From Bacillota bacterium (lineage in GTDB: Bacteria; Bacillota; Clostridia; Oscillospirales; Ruminococcaceae), in contig JAKPGH010000304.1 of assembly GCA_029550985.1 (NCBI GenBank), positions 1 to 22,533 on the forward strand: 22,533 bases of DNA, given 5' to 3'. A program made the position numbers and the translations under genes. Of the stretch, positions 15,543 to 22,012 are shown in pieces (position 1 is the first letter of the stretch; every line of letters begins with the position of its first letter). The notes beneath the pieces are model-generated. The model ran no database searches, had not been told where the DNA came from, and saw only the letters and a list, made by a program, of their open reading frames with translations.

Positions 15543-16409
15543 TTATTGTTCCGACGCCTTGCGGTCCAGATACCTGGTGACCGCAAGGGCCGCCGTCTGC
15601 CCCTGGCCCGCCGCCCGCATCAGCTGATGGGGCTTTCCGGTGCAGTCGCCGGCGGCAAAACAGCCCGGCAAATTGGTTTGCATATCCGCATCCACCACGA
15701 TATAGCCGTTTTCCACCTGAATTCCCGGCACCAGCGCGGATGGGGCAATGCTGTCCCGCAGTAGAAAGACCCCGTCCACCGGGATGGTTTCGGTTTTGGT
15801 TCGCATTGCCTCCACCTGATGTTCCCCCAGAATTTCCACCGGGGGACTGGTGATCAGTTGTATATTGTCCCGCAGAGTTTGCGAGAATTTTCGCACGGGA
15901 AGGTAGTATACTTTTTTCGCTAGTTCCGCCACAAAGTTGGCCTCCAAAGCCGCCTCGTTGCTCCAGCCCACCACCGCAACCGTCTTGCCCCGGTAGAGAG
16001 GGGCGTCGCAGGTGGCGCAATAGCCCACTCCTCGGCCCAGCAGCCGTTCTTCTCCCGGCAGCAGCTTGGCAGGGGAGGTGCCCGTTGCCAAAATAACGGT
16101 GGAAGCTTCGTAGGTGTTTTTGTTGGTGGCCACCGAGAAATAGTCCCCCATGGGGTAAACCAGGTTAACCTGTTCGGTGCGCAGCGGAATATTCATGCTG
16201 GCCAAATGTTCCCGGTACCGCCGCTGCAGCTCCCGACCCGAAATGCCGGGGAAGCCCAGGTAGTTGTCAATGCGGGGGGCGGTTTCCAGTTTGATGCTAA
16301 GGTTTTCGTTTCCGAACAGCAAAAAGCTCTTGCCCCGAATGGACAGGTTGACCGCCGCTTCCAAACCGGCGGGGCCGCTCCCCACAATGATACAGTCATA
16401 TCGGTTCAT
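15543..16409 (-). CDS. thioredoxin reductase-like flavoprotein lacking NADPH motifs (ferredoxin-type candidate)
   Basis: A 288-residue thioredoxin reductase fold. The FAD site is intact: GSGPAG (residues 10-15), ATG at 108-110 and the late AAGDC segment. The redox pair is CATC (C131, C134). The normal NADPH-binding motifs are absent: where GxGxxA is expected there is GWSNEA (148-153), and the HRRxxxR stretch is replaced by YLPVRKF. This matches the pattern known from clostridial ferredoxin-dependent flavin thioredoxin reductases (FFTR) or the related diflavin enzymes. It probably takes electrons from reduced ferredoxin and passes them to the adjacent thioredoxin. The ATG at 16409 has GGAG 8-9 bases upstream; an upstream TTG at 16427 is less likely. 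Confidence 0.85.
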   Translation of the reverse strand: MNRYDCIIVGSGPAGLEAAVNLSIRGKSFLLFGNENLSIKLETAPRIDNYLGFPGISGRELQRRYREHLASMNIPLRTEQVNLVYPMGDYFSVATNKNTYEASTVILATGTSPAKLLPGEERLLGRGVGYCATCDAPLYRGKTVAVVGWSNEAALEANFVAELAKKVYYLPVRKFSQTLRDNIQLITSPPVEILGEHQVEAMRTKTETIPVDGVFLLRDSIAPSALVPGIQVENGYIVVDADMQTNLPGCFAAGDCTGKPHQLMRAAGQGQTAALAVTRYLDRKASEQ

Positions 16410-16552
16410 AAACGGTACTCCAGTCAAGATGTTTTTTATATTTTATGTCAAAATTGTGAACCAGAATTGAATGATATCCAAACAAACAGAAAAATTGCAT
16501 TTTCTCAACAGAAATCGAGCAGGTTGTGGCAGTATATTCCTGAGGGACCTGC

Positions 16553-16581
16553 TTGCTTAACTTTGGGAATTTTGCTATACT
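16553..16581 (+). promoter_or_regulatory. sigma-A promoter of the GH25 lysozyme gene
   Basis: TTGCTT (16553-16558), a 17-base spacer and TATACT (16576-16581), about 64 bases ahead of the ATG. It lies in the 235-base divergent gap shared with the thioredoxin reductase gene. Confidence 0.65.
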
Positions 16582-16644
16582 TATGGCATTATATGGCTGC
16601 GAAAGTGGTCGAAGCTTGACAATTATTGGATTGGGAGGTTGTAA

Positions 16645-17766
16645 ATGAACACTGGAAGGATACATAAAAGCGTAGCTCTTGTTTTTGCAACAATGATGAT
16701 GCTGTGTTTTACGCTGGCGGCGCCTTTGCAGGCTTATGGAGCTGTCACCATCAAGACTCTGGAAGCCGCGCAGGCGGTGGGTGGCATTGCGGGTATCGAT
16801 GTTTCCAAATATCAGGGGAACATCAACTGGGCCAAGGTCGCCAAAAGCGATGTAAAGTTTGTTATGGTTAGGGCCTCTTTGGGGATGGAAGAGGACGAAA
16901 CTTATGTACATAACGCCCTGGGGGCTCACAACGAGGGACTGCTGGTGGGTGCTTATCACTACGCCAAATTCACCGACTATCAGTCTATGATGAAGGAAGC
17001 AAAACTGTTTATTTCCCAATTAAAGGAAGTGACCATCACCTACCCGGTGGCGTTGGATGTGGAGGCGCACCGCGGCCTTTCCCGTTCCGAGTTGACTCGT
17101 CTGTGCAAGCTGTTTTTGGAAGAAGTCAAAAGCGCGGGCTATGATGTGATGCTTTACAGCTACTCCAACTTCTTCCGGGACCATCTGGACCTCAATGCCC
17201 TGGGGGACTACAAGCTTTGGGTGGCAAACTACAAGGAAGAACCCGATTTGGGACAAGCCATTTGGCAGTACACCTCCTACGGCAGCGTTTCCGGCATCAG
17301 CGGGCGGGTGGATTTGAACGTGGCTTACGACGACTGGGCTGTCCGCAAACAAATTAAGGTGGACGCCGCCATTTCCCGTCAAATTAAGCAAACCCTCAAC
17401 GAACGCTACAATGCGGGCCTTGATTTGGACACGCTGAACATGGAGCTGATGAACACAGCCATCAACATCGGCCTGCAAACCGAGGTAAACCGTCAGTTCG
17501 GCACCAGTTACAAAATTACCCCCACCCTTTCCGAGGAGGCCGCTCAGCGCCTTAAGAGCATTGACTATGTGAAGGGGAGCACAAAAGGAAACATCACCTA
17601 TCTCTTTCAGGTTCGCCTGTTTTACAAAGGGTGTTACCGGCAGGCTCCCAACGGAGTCTACGATGACGCCACCGCCCAGGCCCTCTACGAATATCAGTTG
17701 CAGCATGGCCTTCCGGCGGACGGCGACTTCAATCTGGACACTTTGAATTCCCTTTTGTACGTATAA
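16645..17766 (+). CDS. secreted glycoside hydrolase family 25 lysozyme with C-terminal wall-binding-like domain
   Basis: A 373-residue exported protein with a signal peptide at about residues 1-33 (charged start, hydrophobic core, Ala-rich end). The GH25 (N-acetylmuramidase) domain spans about 50-235: GIDVSKYQG with D52, the catalytic pair in ALDVEAH (D138, E140), and the closing IWQYTSYGSVSGISGRVDLN stretch. It cuts the glycan backbone of peptidoglycan. The last 75 residues (GVYDDATAQALYEYQLQHGL) resemble a peptidoglycan-binding type 1 repeat. The GGGAGG ribosome binding site is well placed. It is a single-gene unit with its own promoter and terminator, likely for wall remodelling, spore development or attack on neighbours. 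No phage genes are nearby. Confidence 0.9.
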   Translation: MNTGRIHKSVALVFATMMMLCFTLAAPLQAYGAVTIKTLEAAQAVGGIAGIDVSKYQGNINWAKVAKSDVKFVMVRASLGMEEDETYVHNALGAHNEGLLVGAYHYAKFTDYQSMMKEAKLFISQLKEVTITYPVALDVEAHRGLSRSELTRLCKLFLEEVKSAGYDVMLYSYSNFFRDHLDLNALGDYKLWVANYKEEPDLGQAIWQYTSYGSVSGISGRVDLNVAYDDWAVRKQIKVDAAISRQIKQTLNERYNAGLDLDTLNMELMNTAINIGLQTEVNRQFGTSYKITPTLSEEAAQRLKSIDYVKGSTKGNITYLFQVRLFYKGCYRQAPNGVYDDATAQALYEYQLQHGLPADGDFNLDTLNSLLYV

Positions 17767-17774
17767 TTGCCTTA

Positions 17775-17815
17775 AAATAAGGCCCCCGAATTCGGGGGCT
17801 TTATTTTTATAAACA
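17775..17815 (+). terminator. terminator of the GH25 gene
   Basis: AAATAAGGCCCCCGAA pairs with TTCGGGGGCTTTATTT, one mismatch in 16, followed by further T residues. It lies about 10 bases after the stop codon. Confidence 0.85.
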
Positions 17816-17892
17816 AATGGAAAATCCCGGGAAAAAAGCATAAAAGGTTTGTCCCTGCATAGATATAGGGTGAAGGGATAAGCTTCCCCGTA

Positions 17893-17910
17893 TGATGGGA
17901 ATTCCCGTCA
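17893..17910. promoter_or_regulatory. palindrome upstream of the TSCPD gene, possible operator
   Basis: TGATGGGAATTCCCGTCA is an 18-base palindrome with a single non-complementary pair, placed about 20 bases upstream of the -35 box of the TSCPD gene promoter. No matching regulator was recognised. Confidence 0.3.
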
Positions 17911-17928
17911 AATATTCGGGAAAATCCC

Positions 17929-17958
17929 TTTACTGGCAGGCTTCCAGCGTGCTATAAT
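17929..17958 (+). promoter_or_regulatory. sigma-A promoter of the TSCPD gene pair
   Basis: TTTACT (17929-17934), an 18-base spacer and a perfect TATAAT (17953-17958), about 42 bases ahead of the ATG at 18000. Confidence 0.55.
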
Positions 17959-17999
17959 GTAGCAGTAAAAGTATCGCGATTGGGAGTGCGACCAACGAA

Positions 18000-18272
18000 A
18001 TGACCTATACCTATCGGACCACCGGCACCTGTGCTCGGGAAATCTTTCTGGATATTTCGGAAGACGGCATTATTCGGGACGTCAGGTTTACCAACGGGTG
18101 CGACGGCAACACCCAGGGCTTGCGGGCGTTGGTAAGGGGACGCAAAGCGCGGGAAGTTCAGCAGCTTTTGCAAGGCATTCGCTGCGAAAACAAGCCCACT
18201 TCCTGCCCAGACCAGCTGGCCAGAGCCTTGGGCGAGGTGTTGGAAAAAGGGGAGATAACGGAGGATGCTTGA
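18000..18272 (+). CDS. stand-alone TSCPD-domain protein (TIGR03905 type)
   Basis: A 90-residue protein whose late motif TSCPDQLARAL defines the TSCPD domain, with further cysteines in TGTCAREI, NGCDGN and IRCENK. This is the pattern of the stand-alone TIGR03905 family. The same domain forms the Cys-rich, metal-binding C terminus of B12-dependent ribonucleotide reductases, but the role of the free-standing proteins is unknown. A GGGAG lies about 13 bases ahead of the ATG. Its last eight bases overlap the start of the next gene, so both are probably made together. Confidence 0.85.
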   Translation: MTYTYRTTGTCAREIFLDISEDGIIRDVRFTNGCDGNTQGLRALVRGRKAREVQQLLQGIRCENKPTSCPDQLARALGEVLEKGEITEDA

Positions 18273-18900
18273 GCTGGGATTGTTCTTTTTGGCGGGAATG
18301 ACCCTCCTTGCGGCAAGTAACCGCGCTCTGCCCTGTCTGTTGGCGATGGCGGGGGACGAGGACATGAAAATAGCGGGGGACAGCTTTAAGCCTGCGCCTC
18401 CCGACGCGGGAGAAGCGGAGGCTAAAGCCTACCTGGAACAAAAAAGCTCCGGCAATGTGGAAAAAGCCCGCCGGTTGGGAAGCCGGTTTGCCCTGGCGCT
18501 GCGAGAGAGGGTGTCGGAAAACCTCAACGACCCTAACTTCCAGGGAGAGCTGGCGGTGCGGGAGCATCACAAAGCGGTGCTGTATTCCTATGTCGTCAAT
18601 CGGGTGATTGCCGACCTTTCCCCCAACTCCATTCTGGCTCAAACGGCTCTCAATGTCTTTTACGCCGATTTGGAAGCGGAAACTCCCGTTTTGGCGGAGC
18701 ATGTGCGGGATATGGCGGCCTATTCCCTCTACATACTCTGCGAGCGCTCGGAAACCTGCGTCGACGACGAAATCGGCCGCATCTATGCCCGCCTGTGCGG
18801 GGAGGAAGACAACCCCCGTCGCGTCGAGGAGGGCAACCGATGCTATCGGGAGTTTTACCATTTGTGCAGCCTTCTCCATCAGCAGACCGAATATGTATAG
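18265..18900 (+). CDS. hypothetical protein overlapping the TSCPD gene
   Basis: A 211-residue protein I do not recognise. It begins with a hydrophobic stretch (about residues 3-30) that could be a membrane anchor. This is followed by an acidic, Ala-rich, mostly helical region with Cys residues near the end (YILCERSETCVDDEI, YHLCSLLHQQ). The ATG at 18265 lies in the overlap ATGCTTGA with the TSCPD stop codon and has GGGGAG upstream, typical of translational coupling. A later start at the ATG at 18364, within GGGGGACGAGGACATG, would remove the hydrophobic part and cannot be excluded. It is closed by a clear terminator. Function unknown. Confidence 0.7.
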   Translation: MLELGLFFLAGMTLLAASNRALPCLLAMAGDEDMKIAGDSFKPAPPDAGEAEAKAYLEQKSSGNVEKARRLGSRFALALRERVSENLNDPNFQGELAVREHHKAVLYSYVVNRVIADLSPNSILAQTALNVFYADLEAETPVLAEHVRDMAAYSLYILCERSETCVDDEIGRIYARLCGEEDNPRRVEEGNRCYREFYHLCSLLHQQTEYV

Positions 18901-18930
18901 ATTTCCCATAAGCCAATGGATGCAACATAA

Positions 18931-18968
18931 AAACCAAGCTGTAACCAAATTACAGCTTGGTTTTCTCG
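18931..18968. terminator. terminator after the TSCPD pair, also facing spoVG
   Basis: AAACCAAGCTGTAA (18931-18944) pairs perfectly with TTACAGCTTGGTTT (18950-18963) around a 5-base loop. It lies between convergent genes and has A/T tracts on both sides, so it can serve both. Confidence 0.85.
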
Positions 18969-18980
18969 ATAGTTACCGGT

Positions 18981-19286
18981 TCATTCCGCCGGCTCCGGCG
19001 ACTCAGCCCCCTGCGCTTCTGCCTGCATCCGCTGCAGATATTCGTGATAGGCAGACAGAATTGCCTTTTCCAGATTGGCACGGGCCTCCGGGGTAATGGG
19101 ATGAACGATATCCCGAAACACCCCATTGTCATCTTTGCGGCTGGGCATGGCGACAAACAATCGCTCCGGCCCTTCGATTACTTTGATATCATGTACGGCA
19201 AGATCGTGGTCGATGGTAATGGAAACCAGAGCCTTGAGTCGCGCGTCCTGGTAAGTCCGTCTAATCCGAATATCCGTGATGTTCAA
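18981..19286 (-). CDS. spoVG: SpoVG family RNA/DNA-binding regulator
   Basis: A 101-residue protein clearly of the SpoVG family: MNITDIRIRR at the start, then VSITIDHDLAVHDIKVIEG, LFVAMPSRKDDNGVFRDI and HPITPEAR. SpoVG binds nucleic acid and affects sporulation, cell division and stress genes in Firmicutes. The last 15 residues are an Ala/Glu/Pro tail beyond the core. The start is a TTG at 19284-19286, preceded by GGGAGGT 7-8 bases upstream. No in-frame ATG gives the conserved N terminus, so the TTG call is firm. The gene is divergent from murC. Confidence 0.93.
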   Translation of the reverse strand: MNITDIRIRRTYQDARLKALVSITIDHDLAVHDIKVIEGPERLFVAMPSRKDDNGVFRDIVHPITPEARANLEKAILSAYHEYLQRMQAEAQGAESPEPAE

Positions 19287-19293
19287 ACAAGTA

Positions 19294-19300
19294 ACCTCCC
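19294..19300 (-). promoter_or_regulatory. ribosome binding site that fixes the TTG start of spoVG
   Basis: Minus-strand GGGAGGT ends 7 bases ahead of the TTG. The conserved SpoVG N terminus begins exactly there, so sequence conservation and ribosome binding site agree. Confidence 0.8.
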
Positions 19301-19414
19301 GTTGACATGGGTTATAGTGTAGCGGTCGCCAGTGTGCGTGCGGGGGCAAACTATTGGCCGCCAAATTTTTATTTGCAGTAATATTGTTGTCCTTCGGTGC
19401 GCTTTTATACAGAT

Positions 19415-19443
19415 TTGTTACAGTGTATGCGCCGGAATACAAT
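19415..19443 (+). promoter_or_regulatory. candidate sigma-A promoter of murC
   Basis: TTGTTA (19415-19420), a 17-base spacer and TACAAT (19438-19443). A second perfect TATAAT at 19483-19488 lacks a good -35 box and may be an additional weak start. Confidence 0.55.
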
Positions 19444-19533
19444 TTTTTCCACCAAATATGATTATTTCCCCGGCCGCCAATGTATAATGTTATCGGTAGC
19501 CTAAACGGGAACAGCAATAAAGGAGCTATTGGC

Positions 19534-20907
19534 ATGACAGAACTTGATCAACTGCTTTCGCAGAAGCGCAGAATTCACCTCATCGGCATCGGAGGTTCCG
19601 GCATGTTTCCTCTGGTGCAGATTCTTCACCATATGGGGCACCAGATTCAGGGTTCGGACAACAATACGGGAGATACCATCGACACCGAACGGGAAATGGG
19701 CATTACCGTCTACCTGGGACACAGAGCCCATCAGGTGGAGGGAGCCGACCTGGTGATTTATTCTGCCGCCATTATGAAAGACAATCCGGAGCTGGTGGCC
19801 GCCAAGGAACAGGGAATTCCCGTGTTTGAGCGCTCCGAAGTGCTGGGCTGGTTGACCCGGCAGTACAACCAGTGCATCTGTGTGGCGGGCACCCACGGCA
19901 AAACCACCACCACCGCGCTGCTGACCCAGATTTTGGTGGCGTCCGGGCTGGACCCCACCGCCGTCATCGGAGGAAAGCTGCCCCTCATCCACGGCAGCGG
20001 CCGGGCAGGCAACAGCCAAATTATGACGGTGGAAGCCTGCGAATTTGTGGACACCTTTTTGCATCTCTCCCCCGACATTGCCGTTATCCTCAACGTGGAC
20101 GCCGACCATCTGGACTATTTCGGTACCTTGGACAATGTGATTCGGTCCTTTCACCGGTTTGCGGACCTTGCCTCCCACACCGTCATCTACAACGGGGACG
20201 ACGCCAACACCCGCAAGGCGGTGGAAGGGCTGCAGGGCAAGGAGCTTATCACCTTCGGCTTGGAGGAGGGCAACGATTACACCGCCAAAAACATCCGGGT
20301 TGTGGACCCCTCCCATACCCGCTTCGATTTGGTGTACAAAGGCAAAACCCTGACCGAAATTGATTTGCACATACCGGGCAGGCACAATCTATTCAACGCC
20401 CTTGCGGCCTGCGCCGCGGCCCAGGCGGTGGGGGTCACCTCGGAGCAGCTGGCCCAGACCGTTCCCGGATTTAAAGGGGCGGGCCGCCGCTTTGAAATTC
20501 TGGGAAAGGTGCGGGGCATTACCATTGCCGACGACTACGCCCATCACCCCGCCGAGCTGGCCGCCACCCTCAACGTGGCCGTTCAGATGGGGTACAACAA
20601 GGTTTGGGCGGTGTTCCAGCCTTTTACCTACTCCCGCACCAAGCTGCTGCTGGACGATTTTGCCCAGGCGCTGAAAATCCCCGACCGCGTGGTGATGAGC
20701 GAAATCATGGGGGGCCGGGAGTACAACACCTGGAACATCTACACCAAGGATTTGGCGGAAAAGGTTCCGGGCTCGGTGTGGTTCAACACCTTTGAGGAAA
20801 TTGCCGACTATGTGCTGGCCAACGCCGAGGAAGGCGATTTGGTCATTACCTTGGGTTGTGGCGATGTCTACAAGTGCGCAAAGTTGATGCTGAAAAAAGG
20901 CGTATAA
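19534..20907 (+). CDS. murC: UDP-N-acetylmuramate--L-alanine ligase
   Basis: A 457-residue Mur ligase that adds L-alanine to UDP-N-acetylmuramic acid using ATP, the first peptide step of peptidoglycan precursor synthesis in the cytosol. Motifs are in order: GIGGSGM near residue 20 (UDP-sugar domain), the ATP loop GTHGKTTTT (119-127), NVDADHLDYFG, the GRHNLFNALAA stretch, and the C-terminal ADDYAHHPAE motif with FQPFTYSRT. Length is normal. The ATG at 19534 is preferred because AAAGGAG lies just upstream. An in-frame ATG at 19480 overlaps the second -10-like box and is unlikely. It is transcribed away from spoVG; no clear terminator was seen after it. Confidence 0.95.
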   Translation: MTELDQLLSQKRRIHLIGIGGSGMFPLVQILHHMGHQIQGSDNNTGDTIDTEREMGITVYLGHRAHQVEGADLVIYSAAIMKDNPELVAAKEQGIPVFERSEVLGWLTRQYNQCICVAGTHGKTTTTALLTQILVASGLDPTAVIGGKLPLIHGSGRAGNSQIMTVEACEFVDTFLHLSPDIAVILNVDADHLDYFGTLDNVIRSFHRFADLASHTVIYNGDDANTRKAVEGLQGKELITFGLEEGNDYTAKNIRVVDPSHTRFDLVYKGKTLTEIDLHIPGRHNLFNALAACAAAQAVGVTSEQLAQTVPGFKGAGRRFEILGKVRGITIADDYAHHPAELAATLNVAVQMGYNKVWAVFQPFTYSRTKLLLDDFAQALKIPDRVVMSEIMGGREYNTWNIYTKDLAEKVPGSVWFNTFEEIADYVLANAEEGDLVITLGCGDVYKCAKLMLKKGV

Positions 20908-20959
20908 GGGCATATTGGAAAAATATTTGGCAATCTTTCAAAAAATAGGAAGAAAAATC

Positions 20960-20988
20960 TTGAATCGTTTGGCAAAATGCTGTAGACT
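20960..20988 (+). promoter_or_regulatory. sigma-A promoter of the hemerythrin gene
   Basis: TTGAAT (20960-20965), a 17-base spacer and TAGACT (20983-20988), about 43 bases ahead of the ATG. Confidence 0.6.
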
Positions 20989-21030
20989 ACAAGGAGAAGT
21001 TAAAGATTGACCTGATAAGGAGGAGTCAAT

Positions 21031-21429
21031 ATGCCTTGGACACCCTCGCTGTCTGTTGGTGTAGAGCTCATTGATGAACAGCATAAAACGTGGTTTGAAA
21101 AAGCAGACAAACTGTTTGAAGCAGGCAAAAACAATCAGGCAAAGGAATATGTGGGAGAGTTGCTGGACTTTTTGGACAGCTACACCAAAAAGCACTTTGC
21201 CGACGAGGAACAGTATATGCTCAGCATCCACTATCCCGGACTGGAGGAGCAAAAGCGGGCTCACACCGCCTTTATCGCCGAGCTGACCAAGCTGCGCAGT
21301 CAATACAAAGAATCCGGCGGGAATCTGACCGTCATCATCAACGCCAACAAAATGGTGATTGAGTGGCTGACCAAACACATCTCCAATATGGATAAAAAAA
21401 TCGGAGATTTTGTTCGGCAAAAGGGATAA
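21031..21429 (+). CDS. bacteriohemerythrin
   Basis: A 132-residue four-helix protein with the bacteriohemerythrin ligand layout for a diiron oxygen-binding site: H18 in DEQH, H55 and E59 in HFADEE, H78 in QKRAH, H116 and D121 in HISNMD. The usual His four residues before H78 is Gln (Q74), so one of the five canonical His ligands is replaced. Such proteins bind O2 or NO and help anaerobes sense, store or scavenge oxygen. AAGGAGGA precedes the ATG. It is a single-gene unit between its own promoter and a terminator. The substitution may change oxygen affinity or redox behaviour. Confidence 0.9.
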   Translation: MPWTPSLSVGVELIDEQHKTWFEKADKLFEAGKNNQAKEYVGELLDFLDSYTKKHFADEEQYMLSIHYPGLEEQKRAHTAFIAELTKLRSQYKESGGNLTVIINANKMVIEWLTKHISNMDKKIGDFVRQKG

Positions 21430-21508
21430 GCTTAAAGTCCCCTGCATTTTTGGAAAACGCGCTTGTCCCGTTGCTTTAGTATGAAATATAATTTGGTTAA
21501 GAAATACA

Positions 21509-21557
21509 AAAGAAGCGTCTATTCTCGTTCAAAATAGACGCTTCTTTCGTTTTTTCT
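21509..21557 (+). terminator. terminator between the hemerythrin gene and the T-box unit
   Basis: AAAGAAGCGTCTATT (21509-21523) pairs perfectly with AATAGACGCTTCTTT (21533-21547) around a 9-base loop, followed by CGTTTTTT. It is 80 bases after the hemerythrin stop codon; nothing else was seen in that short gap. Confidence 0.85.
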
Positions 21558-21604
21558 CCCGCGGGCGGTGAAGGCTTTTCTTCCAAAAAACAAAAAACTT
21601 GCTC

Positions 21605-21633
21605 TTGACATTTTCAAAATTCTGTGATATCGT
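21605..21633 (+). promoter_or_regulatory. sigma-A promoter of the T-box/leuA unit
   Basis: A consensus TTGACA (21605-21610), a 17-base spacer and TATCGT (21628-21633). The predicted start is near 21640, giving a leader of about 370 bases. Confidence 0.7.
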
Positions 21634-21644
21634 ATCTGACAATT

Positions 21645-21956
21645 TAACACACTCAATTGCGTAGAAGGGAACTAGTACCACAATTGCTGGAAATACAGAG
21701 AGGGTCGGGTTGCTGAGACGGCTCATGAAGGCAATGTTGGGAACTCCTCCCGGAGCAGCAGGCGGAACGCAAAGAGGAAACTCTTTGTCATTATGTCGTG
21801 CCGGATGCCCACCGTTACAGGGGACACGATATCGGAGAAGGAAGAGGTTCTCCCGTATCGTTGGCGAGTGCGCGTATTTGTCATACGCGAATTCAGGTGG
21901 TACCGCGAAGAGCATTGCAGCCTTCGTCCTGAAGTATTTCAGGACGAAGGCTTTTG
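21645..21956 (+). promoter_or_regulatory. T-box leader, probably sensing uncharged leucine tRNA
   Basis: The hallmark T-box AGGTGGTACCGCG is at 21895-21907. It is preceded by a stem (CGCGTAT 21871-21877 with ATACGCG 21883-21889) and followed by a strong terminator. Stem I is visible: an AGTA motif near 21675, an ACAGAGAGGGTCGGGTTGCTGA terminal region, and a GGGAACTCC segment near 21740 that can serve as specifier loop with the leucine codon CTC. The TGGT bulge would pair with ACCA, agreeing with the A discriminator of leucine tRNA. Uncharged tRNA should favour the antiterminator and switch on the leuA-type gene downstream. Confidence 0.88.
21920..21956 (+). terminator. regulated terminator of the T-box leader
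   Basis: GCCTTCGTCCTGAA (21920-21933) pairs perfectly with TTCAGGACGAAGGC (21938-21951) around GTAT, followed by TTTTGTT. Its 5' arm lies just after the T-box sequence, which competes to form the antiterminator. Confidence 0.88.
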
Positions 21957-22012
21957 TTATATCGCCACCTGCTCCTATGCGAATGTGTGGAACAACATTA
22001 GGAGGGATCATT

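Noticed and set aside
16645..17766. GH25 lysozyme as a phage endolysin
   Set aside because: It has a signal peptide, its own promoter and terminator, and no holin or other phage gene nearby, so a host enzyme is more likely.
18088..18948. 286-codon minus-strand open frame opposite the TSCPD pair
   Set aside because: Antisense to the TSCPD domain gene, which has a recognisable family motif, promoter and terminator.
19501..20385. 294-codon minus-strand open frame inside murC
   Set aside because: Antisense of a fully motif-supported MurC; His/Val/Gly-rich composition typical of shadows.
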